A stretch of DNA of 64,000 nt from Streptomyces spectabilis. Lineage in GTDB: Bacteria; Actinomycetota; Actinomycetes; Streptomycetales; Streptomycetaceae. Below, one piece after another: positions 34,284 through 42,432 of this stretch (its first letter is position 1; every line of letters begins with the position of its first letter). A program made the translations under genes and the position numbers. Under the pieces are notes generated by a model. It was given only the letters and a program-made list of their open reading frames with translations, had not been told where the DNA came from and searched no databases. The DNA lies in the NCBI RefSeq assembly GCF_008704795.1, contig NZ_CP023690.1, positions 5,776,501 through 5,840,500 on the forward strand, in the 5' to 3' direction.

Positions 34284-34292
34284 CGGGAGGCG

Positions 34293-36752
34293 ATGAGCAG
34301 CCTCTTTGACGACAGCTTCCTGGCGGACCTCAAGCCCTCGCAGGGCGCTGAGGAAGAGCCGCCGCCGCCCGAGGACAGCGCTCCGGAGCCGATTCCGGAC
34401 GATCTGTTCGACGGGAAGTTCGACGCGCCCGCACCCCGGGACGGGTACTACCGGGACGGTGCCCCGCGCCCGGCCCTCGATCCGGCGACCCTCCTCGACG
34501 GGCTGAACGAAAACCAGCGCGCGGCCGTCGTGCACGCGGGTTCCCCCCTGCTTATCGTCGCGGGCGCGGGCTCCGGCAAGACCCGCGTGCTCACCCACCG
34601 CATCGCGTACCTGCTCGCCGAGCGCGGGGTGCACCCCGGCCAGATCCTCGCGATCACGTTCACGAACAAGGCCGCGGGCGAGATGAAGGAGCGCGTCGAG
34701 CAGCTCGTCGGCCCGCGCGCGGGCGCGATGTGGGTGTCGACGTTCCACAGCGCGTGCGTGCGCATCCTGCGCCGCGAGTACAAGAAGCTGGGCTTCACGT
34801 CCTCGTTCTCGATCTACGACGCCGCGGACTCCAAGCGTCTGATGGCCCTGGTCTGCCGGGACCTGGACCTGGACCCGAAGAAGTTCCCGCCCAAGTCCTT
34901 CAGCGCCAAGATCTCGAACCTGAAGAACGAGCTGATCGACGAGGAGGACTTCGCCGCCCAGGCCGCCGACGGCTTCGAGAAAACCCTCGCCCAGGCGTAC
35001 GCGATGTACCAGTCGCGGCTCCGCGAGGCCAACGCCCTCGACTTCGACGACCTGATCATGACGACGGTGCACCTCCTGCGCGCCTTCCCGGACGTCGCCG
35101 AGCACTACCGCCGCCGCTTCCGGCACGTCATGGTCGACGAGTACCAGGACACGAACCACGCGCAGTACGCCCTCGTGCGCGAGCTGGTCGGCCCCTCCCC
35201 GCAGGAGGGCGAGGACGGCGAGGCGCCCGGCGAGCTGTGCGTGGTCGGTGACGCCGACCAGTCCATCTACGCCTTCCGCGGCGCCACGATCCGCAACATC
35301 CTCCAGTTCGAGGAGGACTACTCGGACGCCACGACGATCCTCCTGGAGCAGAACTACCGCTCCACGCAGACGATCCTCAGCGCGGCCAACGCGGTCATCG
35401 AGCGCAACGAGAGCCGCCGCCCCAAGAACCTGTGGACGAACGCGGGCGCGGGCGCCGGCATCACCGGATACGTCGCCGACACCGAGCACGACGAGGCGCA
35501 GTTCGTCGCCGACGAGATCGACCGCCTCACGGACGCGGGCGACGCCAAGGCCGGCGACGTGGCGATCTTCTACCGGACGAACGCGCAGTCGCGTGTCTTC
35601 GAAGAGATCTTCATCCGCGTGGGACTGCCCTACAAGGTCGTCGGTGGCGTCCGCTTCTACGAGCGCAAGGAAGTCCGCGACGTCCTGGCCTATCTCCGGG
35701 TCCTCGCCAACCCGGAGGACGGCGTACCGATGCGCCGCATTCTGAACGTGCCGAAGCGCGGGATCGGTGACCGTGCCGAAGCCATGATCGACGTGCTCGC
35801 GCAGCGCGAGAAGATCTCCTTCCCCCAGGCGCTGCGGCGCGTGGACGAGGCGTACGGCATGGCGGCCCGCTCGGTGAACGCCGTCAAGCGGTTCAACACG
35901 CTCATGGAGGAGCTGCGCACCGTCGTCGAGTCGGGCGCGGGCCCCGCGGTCGTCCTGGAGGCCGTGCTCGAACGGACCGGATATCTGGCCGAGTTGCAGT
36001 CCTCCACGGACCCGCAGGACGAGACGCGCATCGAGAACCTCCAGGAACTGGCCGCCGTGGCCCTGGAGTTCGAGCAGGAGCGCCAGGAGGGCGAGGCCGG
36101 ATCGCTGTCCGACTTCCTGGAGCGGGTGGCGCTCGTCGCCGACTCCGACCAGATCCCGGACGAGGAGGACGACGGCTCGGGCGTCATCACGCTCATGACG
36201 CTGCACACCGCCAAGGGCCTCGAATTCCCGGTCGTGTTCCTGACGGGCATGGAGGACGGCGTGTTCCCGCACATGCGCGCCCTCGGCCAGACCAAGGAGC
36301 TGGAGGAGGAGCGCCGCCTCGCATACGTCGGCATCACGCGCGCGCGGGAGCGGCTCTACCTCACGCGGTCCTCGGTGCGCAGCGCCTGGGGCCAGCCGTC
36401 GTACAACCCGCCGTCGCGCTTCCTGGAGGAGATCCCGGCGACCCATCTGGAGTGGAAGCGCACGGGTTCCGTCGGCGCGCCCGCCTCGTCGGGGCCCGCC
36501 GGGGGAGTGGCGTCCTCGCTGTCGTCGTCGCGTTCGCGCGCGGGGGGCGCGCAGGGCTTTGCCACGCGCCGGGCGACGGAGAAGCCGGTGGTGTCGCTCG
36601 CCGTGGGCGACCGCGTCACGCACGACCAGTTCGGCCTCGGCACGGTGGTCGGCGTGAAGGGCACGGGGGCGAACGCGGAGGCGACGGTGGACTTCGGCGC
36701 GGAGAAGCCGAAGCGGCTGCTGCTGCGGTACGCGCCGGTGGAGAAGCTCTGA
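34293..36752 (+). CDS. pcrA: UvrD/PcrA-type ATP-dependent DNA helicase
   Basis: An 819-residue superfamily 1A 3'-to-5' helicase. Motif Q/I: LNENQRAAVVHAGSPLLIVAGAGSGKT (Walker A about 90-97). Motif Ia: AITFTNKAAGEM. Walker B: VDEYQDTNHAQ. Motif III: VVGDADQSIYAFRGA. Motif IV: LEQNYRST. Motif V/VI: LMTLHTAKGLEFPVVFL and RRLAYVGITRARERLYL. The C-terminal 60 residues (VGDRVTHDQFGLGTVVGVKG ... LLLRYAPVEKL) are the small RNA-polymerase-binding Tudor-like domain typical of PcrA/UvrD. It acts in nucleotide excision repair and in clearing RecA or stalled polymerase. The first 60 residues are acidic and unconserved. ATG 34293 has CGGGAGG just upstream, and a damage-type promoter precedes it. Confidence 0.96.
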   Translation: MSSLFDDSFLADLKPSQGAEEEPPPPEDSAPEPIPDDLFDGKFDAPAPRDGYYRDGAPRPALDPATLLDGLNENQRAAVVHAGSPLLIVAGAGSGKTRVLTHRIAYLLAERGVHPGQILAITFTNKAAGEMKERVEQLVGPRAGAMWVSTFHSACVRILRREYKKLGFTSSFSIYDAADSKRLMALVCRDLDLDPKKFPPKSFSAKISNLKNELIDEEDFAAQAADGFEKTLAQAYAMYQSRLREANALDFDDLIMTTVHLLRAFPDVAEHYRRRFRHVMVDEYQDTNHAQYALVRELVGPSPQEGEDGEAPGELCVVGDADQSIYAFRGATIRNILQFEEDYSDATTILLEQNYRSTQTILSAANAVIERNESRRPKNLWTNAGAGAGITGYVADTEHDEAQFVADEIDRLTDAGDAKAGDVAIFYRTNAQSRVFEEIFIRVGLPYKVVGGVRFYERKEVRDVLAYLRVLANPEDGVPMRRILNVPKRGIGDRAEAMIDVLAQREKISFPQALRRVDEAYGMAARSVNAVKRFNTLMEELRTVVESGAGPAVVLEAVLERTGYLAELQSSTDPQDETRIENLQELAAVALEFEQERQEGEAGSLSDFLERVALVADSDQIPDEEDDGSGVITLMTLHTAKGLEFPVVFLTGMEDGVFPHMRALGQTKELEEERRLAYVGITRARERLYLTRSSVRSAWGQPSYNPPSRFLEEIPATHLEWKRTGSVGAPASSGPAGGVASSLSSSRSRAGGAQGFATRRATEKPVVSLAVGDRVTHDQFGLGTVVGVKGTGANAEATVDFGAEKPKRLLLRYAPVEKL

Positions 36753-36800
36753 CGTTCCGCTCGGATGCTTGGTCCTCGGACTGCTGGAGTCCGAGTGACA

Positions 36801-36833
36801 CCTTGTGGAGGGGGCCCGGCCGCCTCCACAAGG
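36801..36833. terminator. Bidirectional terminator between the helicase and M23 peptidase genes
   Basis: CCTTGTGGAGG (36801-36811) pairs with CCTCCACAAGG (36823-36833). A second hairpin, CTCGGACT with AGTCCGAG, lies just before it (36775-36795). Both are between convergent genes. Confidence 0.85.
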
Positions 36834-36867
36834 AGGGCGCGGGCCGTGGCGGTGCGCTCGCGTCCGC

Positions 36868-38433
36868 CTACGTGGGGTCCAGGCCGTGGCTGCGCAGCCA
36901 CGACAGGGGGTCTATCGCAGAGCCGCCGCCGGGGCGGACCTCGAAGTGCAGATGGGGCCCGGTCGAGTTGCCGGAGTTCCCGGAGTAGGCGATGGCGTCG
37001 CCCGCCTTCACGGGGCCGTTGGAGATCTTGTGCGTGGAGAGGTGGCAGTACCACGTCTCCGTGCCGTCCTTGGCGGTCACGATCGCCATGTTTCCGTAGG
37101 CGCTGTTCCACTTCGTGGAGACGACGCCGTCGGTCGCGGCCATCACGGGGGTGCCGTACGACACCGGGAAGTCGATCCCGGAGTGCTGCGACATCCAGTT
37201 GATGCCCGCCTGGCCGTAGTACGCGCTCAGGCCGTGCTGGGAGACGGGGAGCGCGAACTTGGGGCGCAGCCGCTCCTTGCGCGCGGCCTCGGCGACCGCC
37301 TTCCGGTGCGCGGCGTCCTTGGCGGCCTTGAGGTCAATACGTTCCTGCGTACGGCTCGCACGGTCGGCGAAGTCACCCGCGTCGGCCGAGAGGTTGGCGA
37401 GCTGGGTGTCGAGCTTGCTGTTCGCGGCGGACGGCTGCACGGACGCGGCGTCCGGGGCGGAGGCCGCCCGCGTCTCCTTGGTGTCGTCGTCGCCACCGCT
37501 GAGGCCGCTCACCGAGGCGGCGGCCACTCCCGCGACGCCCATCACGCACGCCGACGGCACGGCGACGGTGAGCAGCGCGGAGCGCTTGGCGGGGGAGCGG
37601 CGTGACCGGGTGCGGGTGCGCGGGGAGGCGGCGCGGGTGGAGCGGGGGCGCTCGGCGGGGGCGTGCTCGCTGACGTTCGCACCCGCTTCGACGTCGCCGA
37701 GTTCGTCGCCGGGCGTGTCGTCGGCCGTGTCGCCGGCGGCGAACTCGTGCTCGCCGGTGGTCGGTTGGCCATACGTGCCGGACAGGGTGTCGCCGGCCTC
37801 GTAGGCGTCGCCCGGGGCGGGAGCCGCGCCGCCGGTTCCGTCCGTCCCGTCGCTCCCGTACGTGTCGCCGTACGGTTCGTGGCCGCCGTCGGAGTTCCAG
37901 GCGGTGGCGTCGTACGCGCCGGTGTCGAAGACCTGGGTGGCCCACTGGCCGGTCTGCTGGGCGTCGGTCCAGGTGGTGGCGGACCAGGTGGCGGTGGAAT
38001 CCGGGCCCGGCTGGGCCGGGATGTCCGCGAGCTGCTGGTACCCGCCGGTGTCCCACATGCCCGTCGTGTCGTGGCTGCCCGTGTCGTACGGGGAGAGGCC
38101 CTGCGGGGTGCTGAACCCGTCGTGGCCCAGGGGCTGCTGGCCCGCCGTGGCCCACTGGCCGGTGTCGTAGGCCTGGCCCGGAAGCTCGCCGAAGAGCGGG
38201 TCGGAGGGGAAGCCTCCGCCGACCGCGAATCCCGAGCCGGAAGTGTCGAAGACGCCCGTGCCGTCCTGCGCACCTGGGGCGTTGAACCCGGTGGCGGTGA
38301 AGCTGCCGGTGGCGTAGCCGTCGTACCCGTAGCCGACGTGCTGCGCGCTCTGGTCGTAGGAACCGTAGGGAGCGTAGTCGGCGTCGGGTGCCGGGGCCGG
38401 AGCGGGGGACCCCGGCGGGTGACGGTCGTTCAC
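36868..38433 (-). CDS. Membrane-anchored M23-family peptidase (LytM/VanX-like endopeptidase)
   Basis: A 521-residue protein. The first 290 residues are low-complexity, rich in Gly, Asp, Thr and Tyr, with recurring TGQWAT, YDTG and FDTG units. A basic patch (RTRTRSRRSPAKRS) precedes one hydrophobic segment (LLTVAVPSACVMGVAGVAAA, about 300-322). A short helical stretch then leads to the C-terminal M23 domain: HSGIDFPVSYGTPVMAATDG contains the first metal His and Asp, and GPHLHFEVRPGG the HxH. It is predicted to cut peptide crosslinks of peptidoglycan, outside the membrane, with the N-terminal repeat region inside the cell. GTG 38433 is chosen; upstream frame has no conserved content. A promoter is visible 51 bases upstream. 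Confidence 0.9.
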   Translation of the reverse strand: MNDRHPPGSPAPAPAPDADYAPYGSYDQSAQHVGYGYDGYATGSFTATGFNAPGAQDGTGVFDTSGSGFAVGGGFPSDPLFGELPGQAYDTGQWATAGQQPLGHDGFSTPQGLSPYDTGSHDTTGMWDTGGYQQLADIPAQPGPDSTATWSATTWTDAQQTGQWATQVFDTGAYDATAWNSDGGHEPYGDTYGSDGTDGTGGAAPAPGDAYEAGDTLSGTYGQPTTGEHEFAAGDTADDTPGDELGDVEAGANVSEHAPAERPRSTRAASPRTRTRSRRSPAKRSALLTVAVPSACVMGVAGVAAASVSGLSGGDDDTKETRAASAPDAASVQPSAANSKLDTQLANLSADAGDFADRASRTQERIDLKAAKDAAHRKAVAEAARKERLRPKFALPVSQHGLSAYYGQAGINWMSQHSGIDFPVSYGTPVMAATDGVVSTKWNSAYGNMAIVTAKDGTETWYCHLSTHKISNGPVKAGDAIAYSGNSGNSTGPHLHFEVRPGGGSAIDPLSWLRSHGLDPT

Positions 38434-38783
38434 CAACTTCTCTTTCGCCTCGACAGCATGGGGGCTGGCAGCGCAGTGCCGCGACTGTACCCGGCGGTAT
38501 GCGGGCGCGACAATCTTCGGCAGGTTCCGTGCTCGCAGGAAACGGGCATTCGGCCGCCTTTCGGCGGACTGTGGGCACAGGCTTGGCCTGGCGTTCGAGG
38601 AGTGTTCGAGGTCAGAGGTGTGGGGATCCGGTGTGCACGCGCTTCGGCGGGCCGTCCGGCCGTCGTCGCGGAGGGGCCGGGCGGGCCATGGGGACCGTGG
38701 CGTGCGGTCCGTGGCGCGACGGGCGCGGCCCGTGCCGCCGCGCCCCGAACGGTCGGGCCGCGCGCCGTGTCGAGCCGTGCGGG
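38434..38783. other. Interval between M23 and lipase genes
   Basis: This 350-base gap holds the M23 promoter (38484-38513) and, toward the lipase stop, GC-rich sequence with no gene and no perfect terminator that I can point to. Confidence 0.5.
38484..38513 (-). promoter_or_regulatory. Promoter of the M23 peptidase gene
   Basis: On the minus strand TTGTCG (38513-38508) and TACAGT (38489-38484) are 18 bases apart, a good HrdB-type match. The predicted leader is about 44 bases. Confidence 0.55.
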
Positions 38784-39638
38784 TCAGGCGACCGTCAGGC
38801 CGTCGGTCGACGCCGGGGTGTCGGCGGCCGGTTTCGTGAGGTCGAGTGCCTGCCGGATCGCCGAGGCGACCGCGGGGTGCACCGGCAGGGCGAGGTGCCC
38901 GACGCCGGAGACGCGGACGTTCTGCGCGATCAGGTCGGGATGGTCGACACAGGCCGTCTCGACCGGGTCCATCAGCTGGTCCAGCTCGCTCCAGAAGCTC
39001 ACGAACTGCGTACGGCAGCCCGGCGCGGGCTCGCGCAGCTCCTCGATGACGTCCGATCCCGGCCGCATCTGGCGGACGATCGGGTGCGCGTCCGCCAGCG
39101 GCACCACACGGGTGCCCGCGTGCGGGGTGCCGAGGGTGACCAGCGTGCGGACGCGGGCGTCGCCGCCGAGCCGCTGCACGTAGTAGCGGGCGATGAGGCC
39201 GCCGAGGCTGTGGCCGACGATGTCCACGCGCTCGTGTCCCGTGCGCTCGCATATCTCCTCCACATGACGGCCGAGCAACTCGGCGGCCTTGCGGATGTCG
39301 CAGGTCAGCGGCGAATAGTTGAGGGACTCGAGGTGCTGTCTGCCGTGCTGGGCCAGGCTGCGGCGCAGCAGGACGAACACGGAGCGGTTGTCGATGAAGC
39401 CGTGCAGGAGCAGGACCGGGGGTTTGTGCCGCGCCGGCAGCCGCGGGGCGTCGGGGGGCGGTGGCTGCGGGGCCGCGCGCCTCTCCTGGACGATGCCCGA
39501 GGGGTACAGCAGCAGGTGCCCGGCGAGGATCGCGAGCTCCAGGGCCGTGGCCTTCAGCAGGGCGATGGGGAGTCCCGCGAGTCTCGCGGGCAGCAGTGCT
39601 CCGCAGAGGCGAAAGGGCTGGACCCTCGTGAGCGTCAT
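38784..39638 (-). CDS. Alpha/beta-hydrolase, lipase-like
   Basis: A 284-residue hydrolase. The oxyanion region is VLLLHGFIDNRSVF, the nucleophile elbow is GHSLGGLIARYYV (catalytic Ser), and the catalytic Asp and His are probably in SELDQLMDPVETA and VSGVGHLALPVHP. This order matches the triacylglycerol lipase/LipA-like group. Near the N-terminus a hydrophobic stretch (LPIALLKATALELAILAGHLLLYPSG) probably forms a membrane anchor rather than a cleaved signal. ATG 39638 has GGGAGG five bases upstream. The protein may act on membrane or external lipids; the substrate is unknown. The frame stays open far upstream (to 39947) but without conserved sequence. Confidence 0.88.
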   Translation of the reverse strand: MTLTRVQPFRLCGALLPARLAGLPIALLKATALELAILAGHLLLYPSGIVQERRAAPQPPPPDAPRLPARHKPPVLLLHGFIDNRSVFVLLRRSLAQHGRQHLESLNYSPLTCDIRKAAELLGRHVEEICERTGHERVDIVGHSLGGLIARYYVQRLGGDARVRTLVTLGTPHAGTRVVPLADAHPIVRQMRPGSDVIEELREPAPGCRTQFVSFWSELDQLMDPVETACVDHPDLIAQNVRVSGVGHLALPVHPAVASAIRQALDLTKPAADTPASTDGLTVA

Positions 39639-40028
39639 GTCGACCTCCCGGTCGGCACACGGGGAGACACCTCTGTCCCCCGTGTGCCCCTCAGAGGAAG
39701 CCGTGGTCGAGGCATGACGAACCACGATGCGTCGCACCGCGGGCGGCACACCGCCGCCACCATGCCGTGCGGCTGACGGCATGGTGGTGCGGCGGCCTCG
39801 CAGCGGCTCCCCTCGCGCGGCCCCCGACTCTCGCCCCGTGAGTACACGGGGGCGGCGCGCAGCGAACGTGTCCCACCGTGTGATTTCCCCCTCCCTCTCC
39901 ACCACGAAACTGCGTGCTGCGGGATGCTGGAGATAACGTTCGTTCACCTACCCGGCCGGCGCGGCGCGGGGTATCCGTGCTGGGACAGCGGTATTTCCGT
40001 ACATGGACGTCGGTACATGGAGGCAGTG
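39639..40028. other. Hairpin-rich divergent intergenic region
   Basis: This 390-base region between the divergent lipase and icmB genes contains three strong dyads: GCACACGGGG (39655-39664) with CCCCGTGTGC (39678-39687); CCGCCGCCACCATGCCG (39751-39767) with a near-perfect partner ending at 39795; and CCCCGTG (39834-39840) with CACGGGG (39845-39851). The CACGGGG element recurs in the first and third. No gene is evident. Confidence 0.55.
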
Positions 40029-40445
40029 ATGGGTGTGGGAGCCGGTCCGATCCGCGTGGTGGTCGCCAAGCCGGGCCTCGACGGCCACGATCGCGGGGCC
40101 AAGGTGATCGCGCGGGCCCTGCGCGACGCCGGCATGGAGGTCATCTACACCGGCCTGCACCAGACGCCCGAGCAGGTGGTCGACACGGCCATCCAGGAGG
40201 ACGCCGACGCGATCGGCCTGTCCATCCTGTCCGGGGCGCACATGACGCTGTTCGCCCGCGTCATCGAGCTTCTGAAGGAGCGCGACGCGGCGGACATCCA
40301 GGTCTTCGGCGGCGGCATCATTCCCGAGGAGGACATCCCGCCGCTCAAGGAGATGGGCGTAGCGGAGATCTTCACGCCCGGGGCGACGACCACGGCGATC
40401 GTGGAGTGGGTCCGGGAGAACGTGCGGCAGCCCAGCGAGGCCTAG
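40029..40445 (+). CDS. icmB: B12-binding small subunit of an acyl-CoA mutase (isobutyryl-CoA mutase type)
   Basis: A 138-residue stand-alone cobalamin-binding domain. The signature [17 protein letters not shown] (DxHxxG, lower axial His) is at about residues 15-31, followed by [11 protein letters not shown] and [12 protein letters not shown], the other two cobalamin-contacting segments. The N-terminus and length match the IcmB small subunit that pairs with IcmA to interconvert isobutyryl-CoA and n-butyryl-CoA in streptomycetes; a methylmalonyl-CoA-type partner is also possible. The large subunit is not encoded in this window. ATG 40029 has GGAGG (40019-40023) five bases upstream; ATG 40017 is in frame but has no such site. 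Confidence 0.85.
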   Translation: MGVGAGPIRVVVAKPGLDGHDRGAKVIARALRDAGMEVIYTGLHQTPEQVVDTAIQEDADAIGLSILSGAHMTLFARVIELLKERDAADIQVFGGGIIPEEDIPPLKEMGVAEIFTPGATTTAIVEWVRENVRQPSEA

Positions 40446-40452
40446 GCCCGGG

Positions 40453-40492
40453 CGCGCCCCGGCCCTCGGGGCTCTTCCGGGCCGGGCGTGCG
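40453..40492. terminator. Hairpin between icmB and the DUF5691-like gene
   Basis: CGCGCCCCGGCCC (40453-40465) pairs with the near-complement GGGCCGGGCGTGCG (40479-40492), with one irregular position. It lies between convergent genes. Confidence 0.55.
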
Positions 40493-40498
40493 TATGCC

Positions 40499-42415
40499 TC
40501 AAGGGGTGAGCTCCTCCCGCATCACCGCGCGCAGGCGCAGGGTGGTGACAAGGCGCTGGAAGGCCTCCGACCAGTAGCCTCCGGCGCCGGGCGCGGCGTC
40601 CTCGCGCTCGTCCGGCACGGCCGTGAGGGCATCGAGCCGCACGGCCTCGGCCGGGTCGAGGCAGCGCTCCGCGAGGCCCATGACACCGCTGAAGCTCCAG
40701 GGGTAACTGCCCGCGTCGCGCGCGATATTCAGCGCGTCCACCACCGCGCGGCCGAGGTCGGGGGCCCAGGGCACGGCGCACACGCCGAGCAGCTGGAAGG
40801 CCTCGGACAGGCCGTGCGCGTCGATGAAGCCCGCCACCCACGCGGCCCGCTCGGGCGCGTGCAGGGCGGCGAGGAGCTTGGCGCGCTCCGCCAGGGACAC
40901 CGCGCCCGGGCCCGCCGCGTCCGGTGCCGAAGGGGAGCCGAGCAGCGCCCGTGACCAGGTCGCGTCGCGCTGGCGGACGGCGGCGCGGCACCACGCGGCG
41001 TGCAGCTCGCCCCGCCAGTCGTCGGTGACGGGGAGCGCCACGATGTCGGCCGGGGCGCGGCCGCCGAGTCTGCTCTGCCAGGTCGCGAGGGGGGCGGCCT
41101 CCACCAGCTGGCCCAGCCACCAGGAGCGTGCGCCCCGCCCGGCGGGCGGTTTGGGGGTGACGCCGTCGCGCTCCATGCCCGCGTCGCACTCGTGCGGGGC
41201 CTCCACGGTGAGCGTCGGTGTGCTCGCGGTGCGGTCGAGCGCCACGCAGGAGGAGGCGCGGTCGGCCATGCGGGCGGCGAGCGCCGACGTGGGCAGGGCG
41301 GACAGGAGCTCGGCGGCCGTGGCGCGGACGTTGCGGCTGCGGTCGCCCAGGGCCTGCTCCAGGAACGGCTCGTCGGCCGGGCCCAGGCCCGTGCGCAGCG
41401 AGTCCAGGAACATCAGCCGGTCCTCGGCCCGCTCCGTCGTCCAGGTGCCGGCCAGGAGGGCGCGCGCGGCGGCGGGGTCGTGGGCCCGCAAGGTGGCCAG
41501 GAGCGCGACGCGCTCCGCGAACAGGCCCTCCTGCCAGCGGCGTTCCACCTCCGTCTCGTCCTGTCCGCCCTGCGCGGCGGTGGTCGTGGCGCCGTGCGGG
41601 GCGGCGCGCAGCGCGAACTTCCAGTCCGGGTTGAGCGTCGCGAGCCACCGGGCGCGCGGGCCCGCGAAGGCCAGGGCCTGGGGGCGCAGGTCGGTACGGC
41701 CGCGGGCCGCGTTCAACAGTGCGGGCAGCAGCTCCGGCGGGGCCGCGAAGTCCCGGTCGTTGGCCAGGGCCAGCCACTGGGGCAGCAGCTCCATCAGGTC
41801 GGGCGCGGTGCCCCGGCGGCCGCCGCCCGCGGTCGGATGGTCGGCGAGCAGGCTCGCGAGGCGACGTCGTGCCGCGGGCGGTACGACGGGCCGGGGGTCG
41901 TCGGGAGCGGGCTCGGGGCGCGCGGCGGCGGCGGGTGCGGGGCGCAGGCCCGCCCGGCGGCGCACCGTCTGGACGGCCGCCGCGTCCAGGAGCGCGGTGG
42001 GGGCTTCCTTGCCGGGCGCGTCCAGGTGCGGCGTACGCCGATCCGTGCCCAGGAGCGCCGTCGTGACGAGCTCTTCCCACGGGGTGCGGGTGTAGGCGGC
42101 GGCCGCCTGGGCGGGGAGTGCGGCCGCCGGTGCTTGCGGGTGGGGCTCGGGCTCCGGTGCCGGTGCCGGTGCCGGTGTCTGCGGCCGGGGCTCGGTCTGG
42201 GCATCGGTCGACACGGCCTGGGGGCGGGGCTGGGACTCCGCCGGGGCGGCGTGGGACGGCGGCGGGGCGGTCGGCTCCGCGCAGGGCGTGCGCGGCGCCC
42301 ACGCGCGCGTGGCGGATGTGGATTCCGGTGTGGACGTCGGTGTGGATTCCGGCGTAGATGTCGGCGTGGATTCCGATGTGGATTCCGATGTGGATGTCGG
42401 TGTGGATGTCGTCAT
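40499..42415 (-). CDS. DUF5691-like protein of the SWIM/MoxR/VWA cluster
   Basis: A 638-residue protein with an unusual N-terminus: about 35 residues of Thr/Ser/Pro/Glu repeats (TSESTPTSTPEST), then a Pro/Ala-rich linker to about residue 105. The body begins WEELVTTALLGTDRRTP, the typical opening of DUF5691 proteins. It continues as an alpha-helical, probably HEAT-like array (ARWLATLNPDWKFAL, DRLMFLDSLRTGL, LEQALGDRSRNVRATAAELL, RSWWLGQLVEAAPLATWQSR). No catalytic motif is visible; a scaffold or substrate-adaptor role is inferred. ATG 42415 has GGAG six bases upstream. The SWIM gene ends 17 bases before it on the same strand, so the two form an operon with the SWIM gene first. Confidence 0.8.
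   Translation of the reverse strand: MTTSTPTSTSESTSESTPTSTPESTPTSTPESTSATRAWAPRTPCAEPTAPPPSHAAPAESQPRPQAVSTDAQTEPRPQTPAPAPAPEPEPHPQAPAAALPAQAAAAYTRTPWEELVTTALLGTDRRTPHLDAPGKEAPTALLDAAAVQTVRRRAGLRPAPAAAARPEPAPDDPRPVVPPAARRRLASLLADHPTAGGGRRGTAPDLMELLPQWLALANDRDFAAPPELLPALLNAARGRTDLRPQALAFAGPRARWLATLNPDWKFALRAAPHGATTTAAQGGQDETEVERRWQEGLFAERVALLATLRAHDPAAARALLAGTWTTERAEDRLMFLDSLRTGLGPADEPFLEQALGDRSRNVRATAAELLSALPTSALAARMADRASSCVALDRTASTPTLTVEAPHECDAGMERDGVTPKPPAGRGARSWWLGQLVEAAPLATWQSRLGGRAPADIVALPVTDDWRGELHAAWCRAAVRQRDATWSRALLGSPSAPDAAGPGAVSLAERAKLLAALHAPERAAWVAGFIDAHGLSEAFQLLGVCAVPWAPDLGRAVVDALNIARDAGSYPWSFSGVMGLAERCLDPAEAVRLDALTAVPDEREDAAPGAGGYWSEAFQRLVTTLRLRAVMREELTP
42310..42415 (-). repeat. 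Short tandem repeats at the 5' end of the DUF5691-like gene
   Basis: Units related to GTGGATTCCGAT and GTGGATGTCGGT (as read on the + strand) recur about eight times and encode Ser-Thr-Pro/Glu repeats. Six- and twelve-base periods keep the frame when copies change. Confidence 0.8.
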
Positions 42416-42432
42416 CTTCGCTCCCTCTCCTC

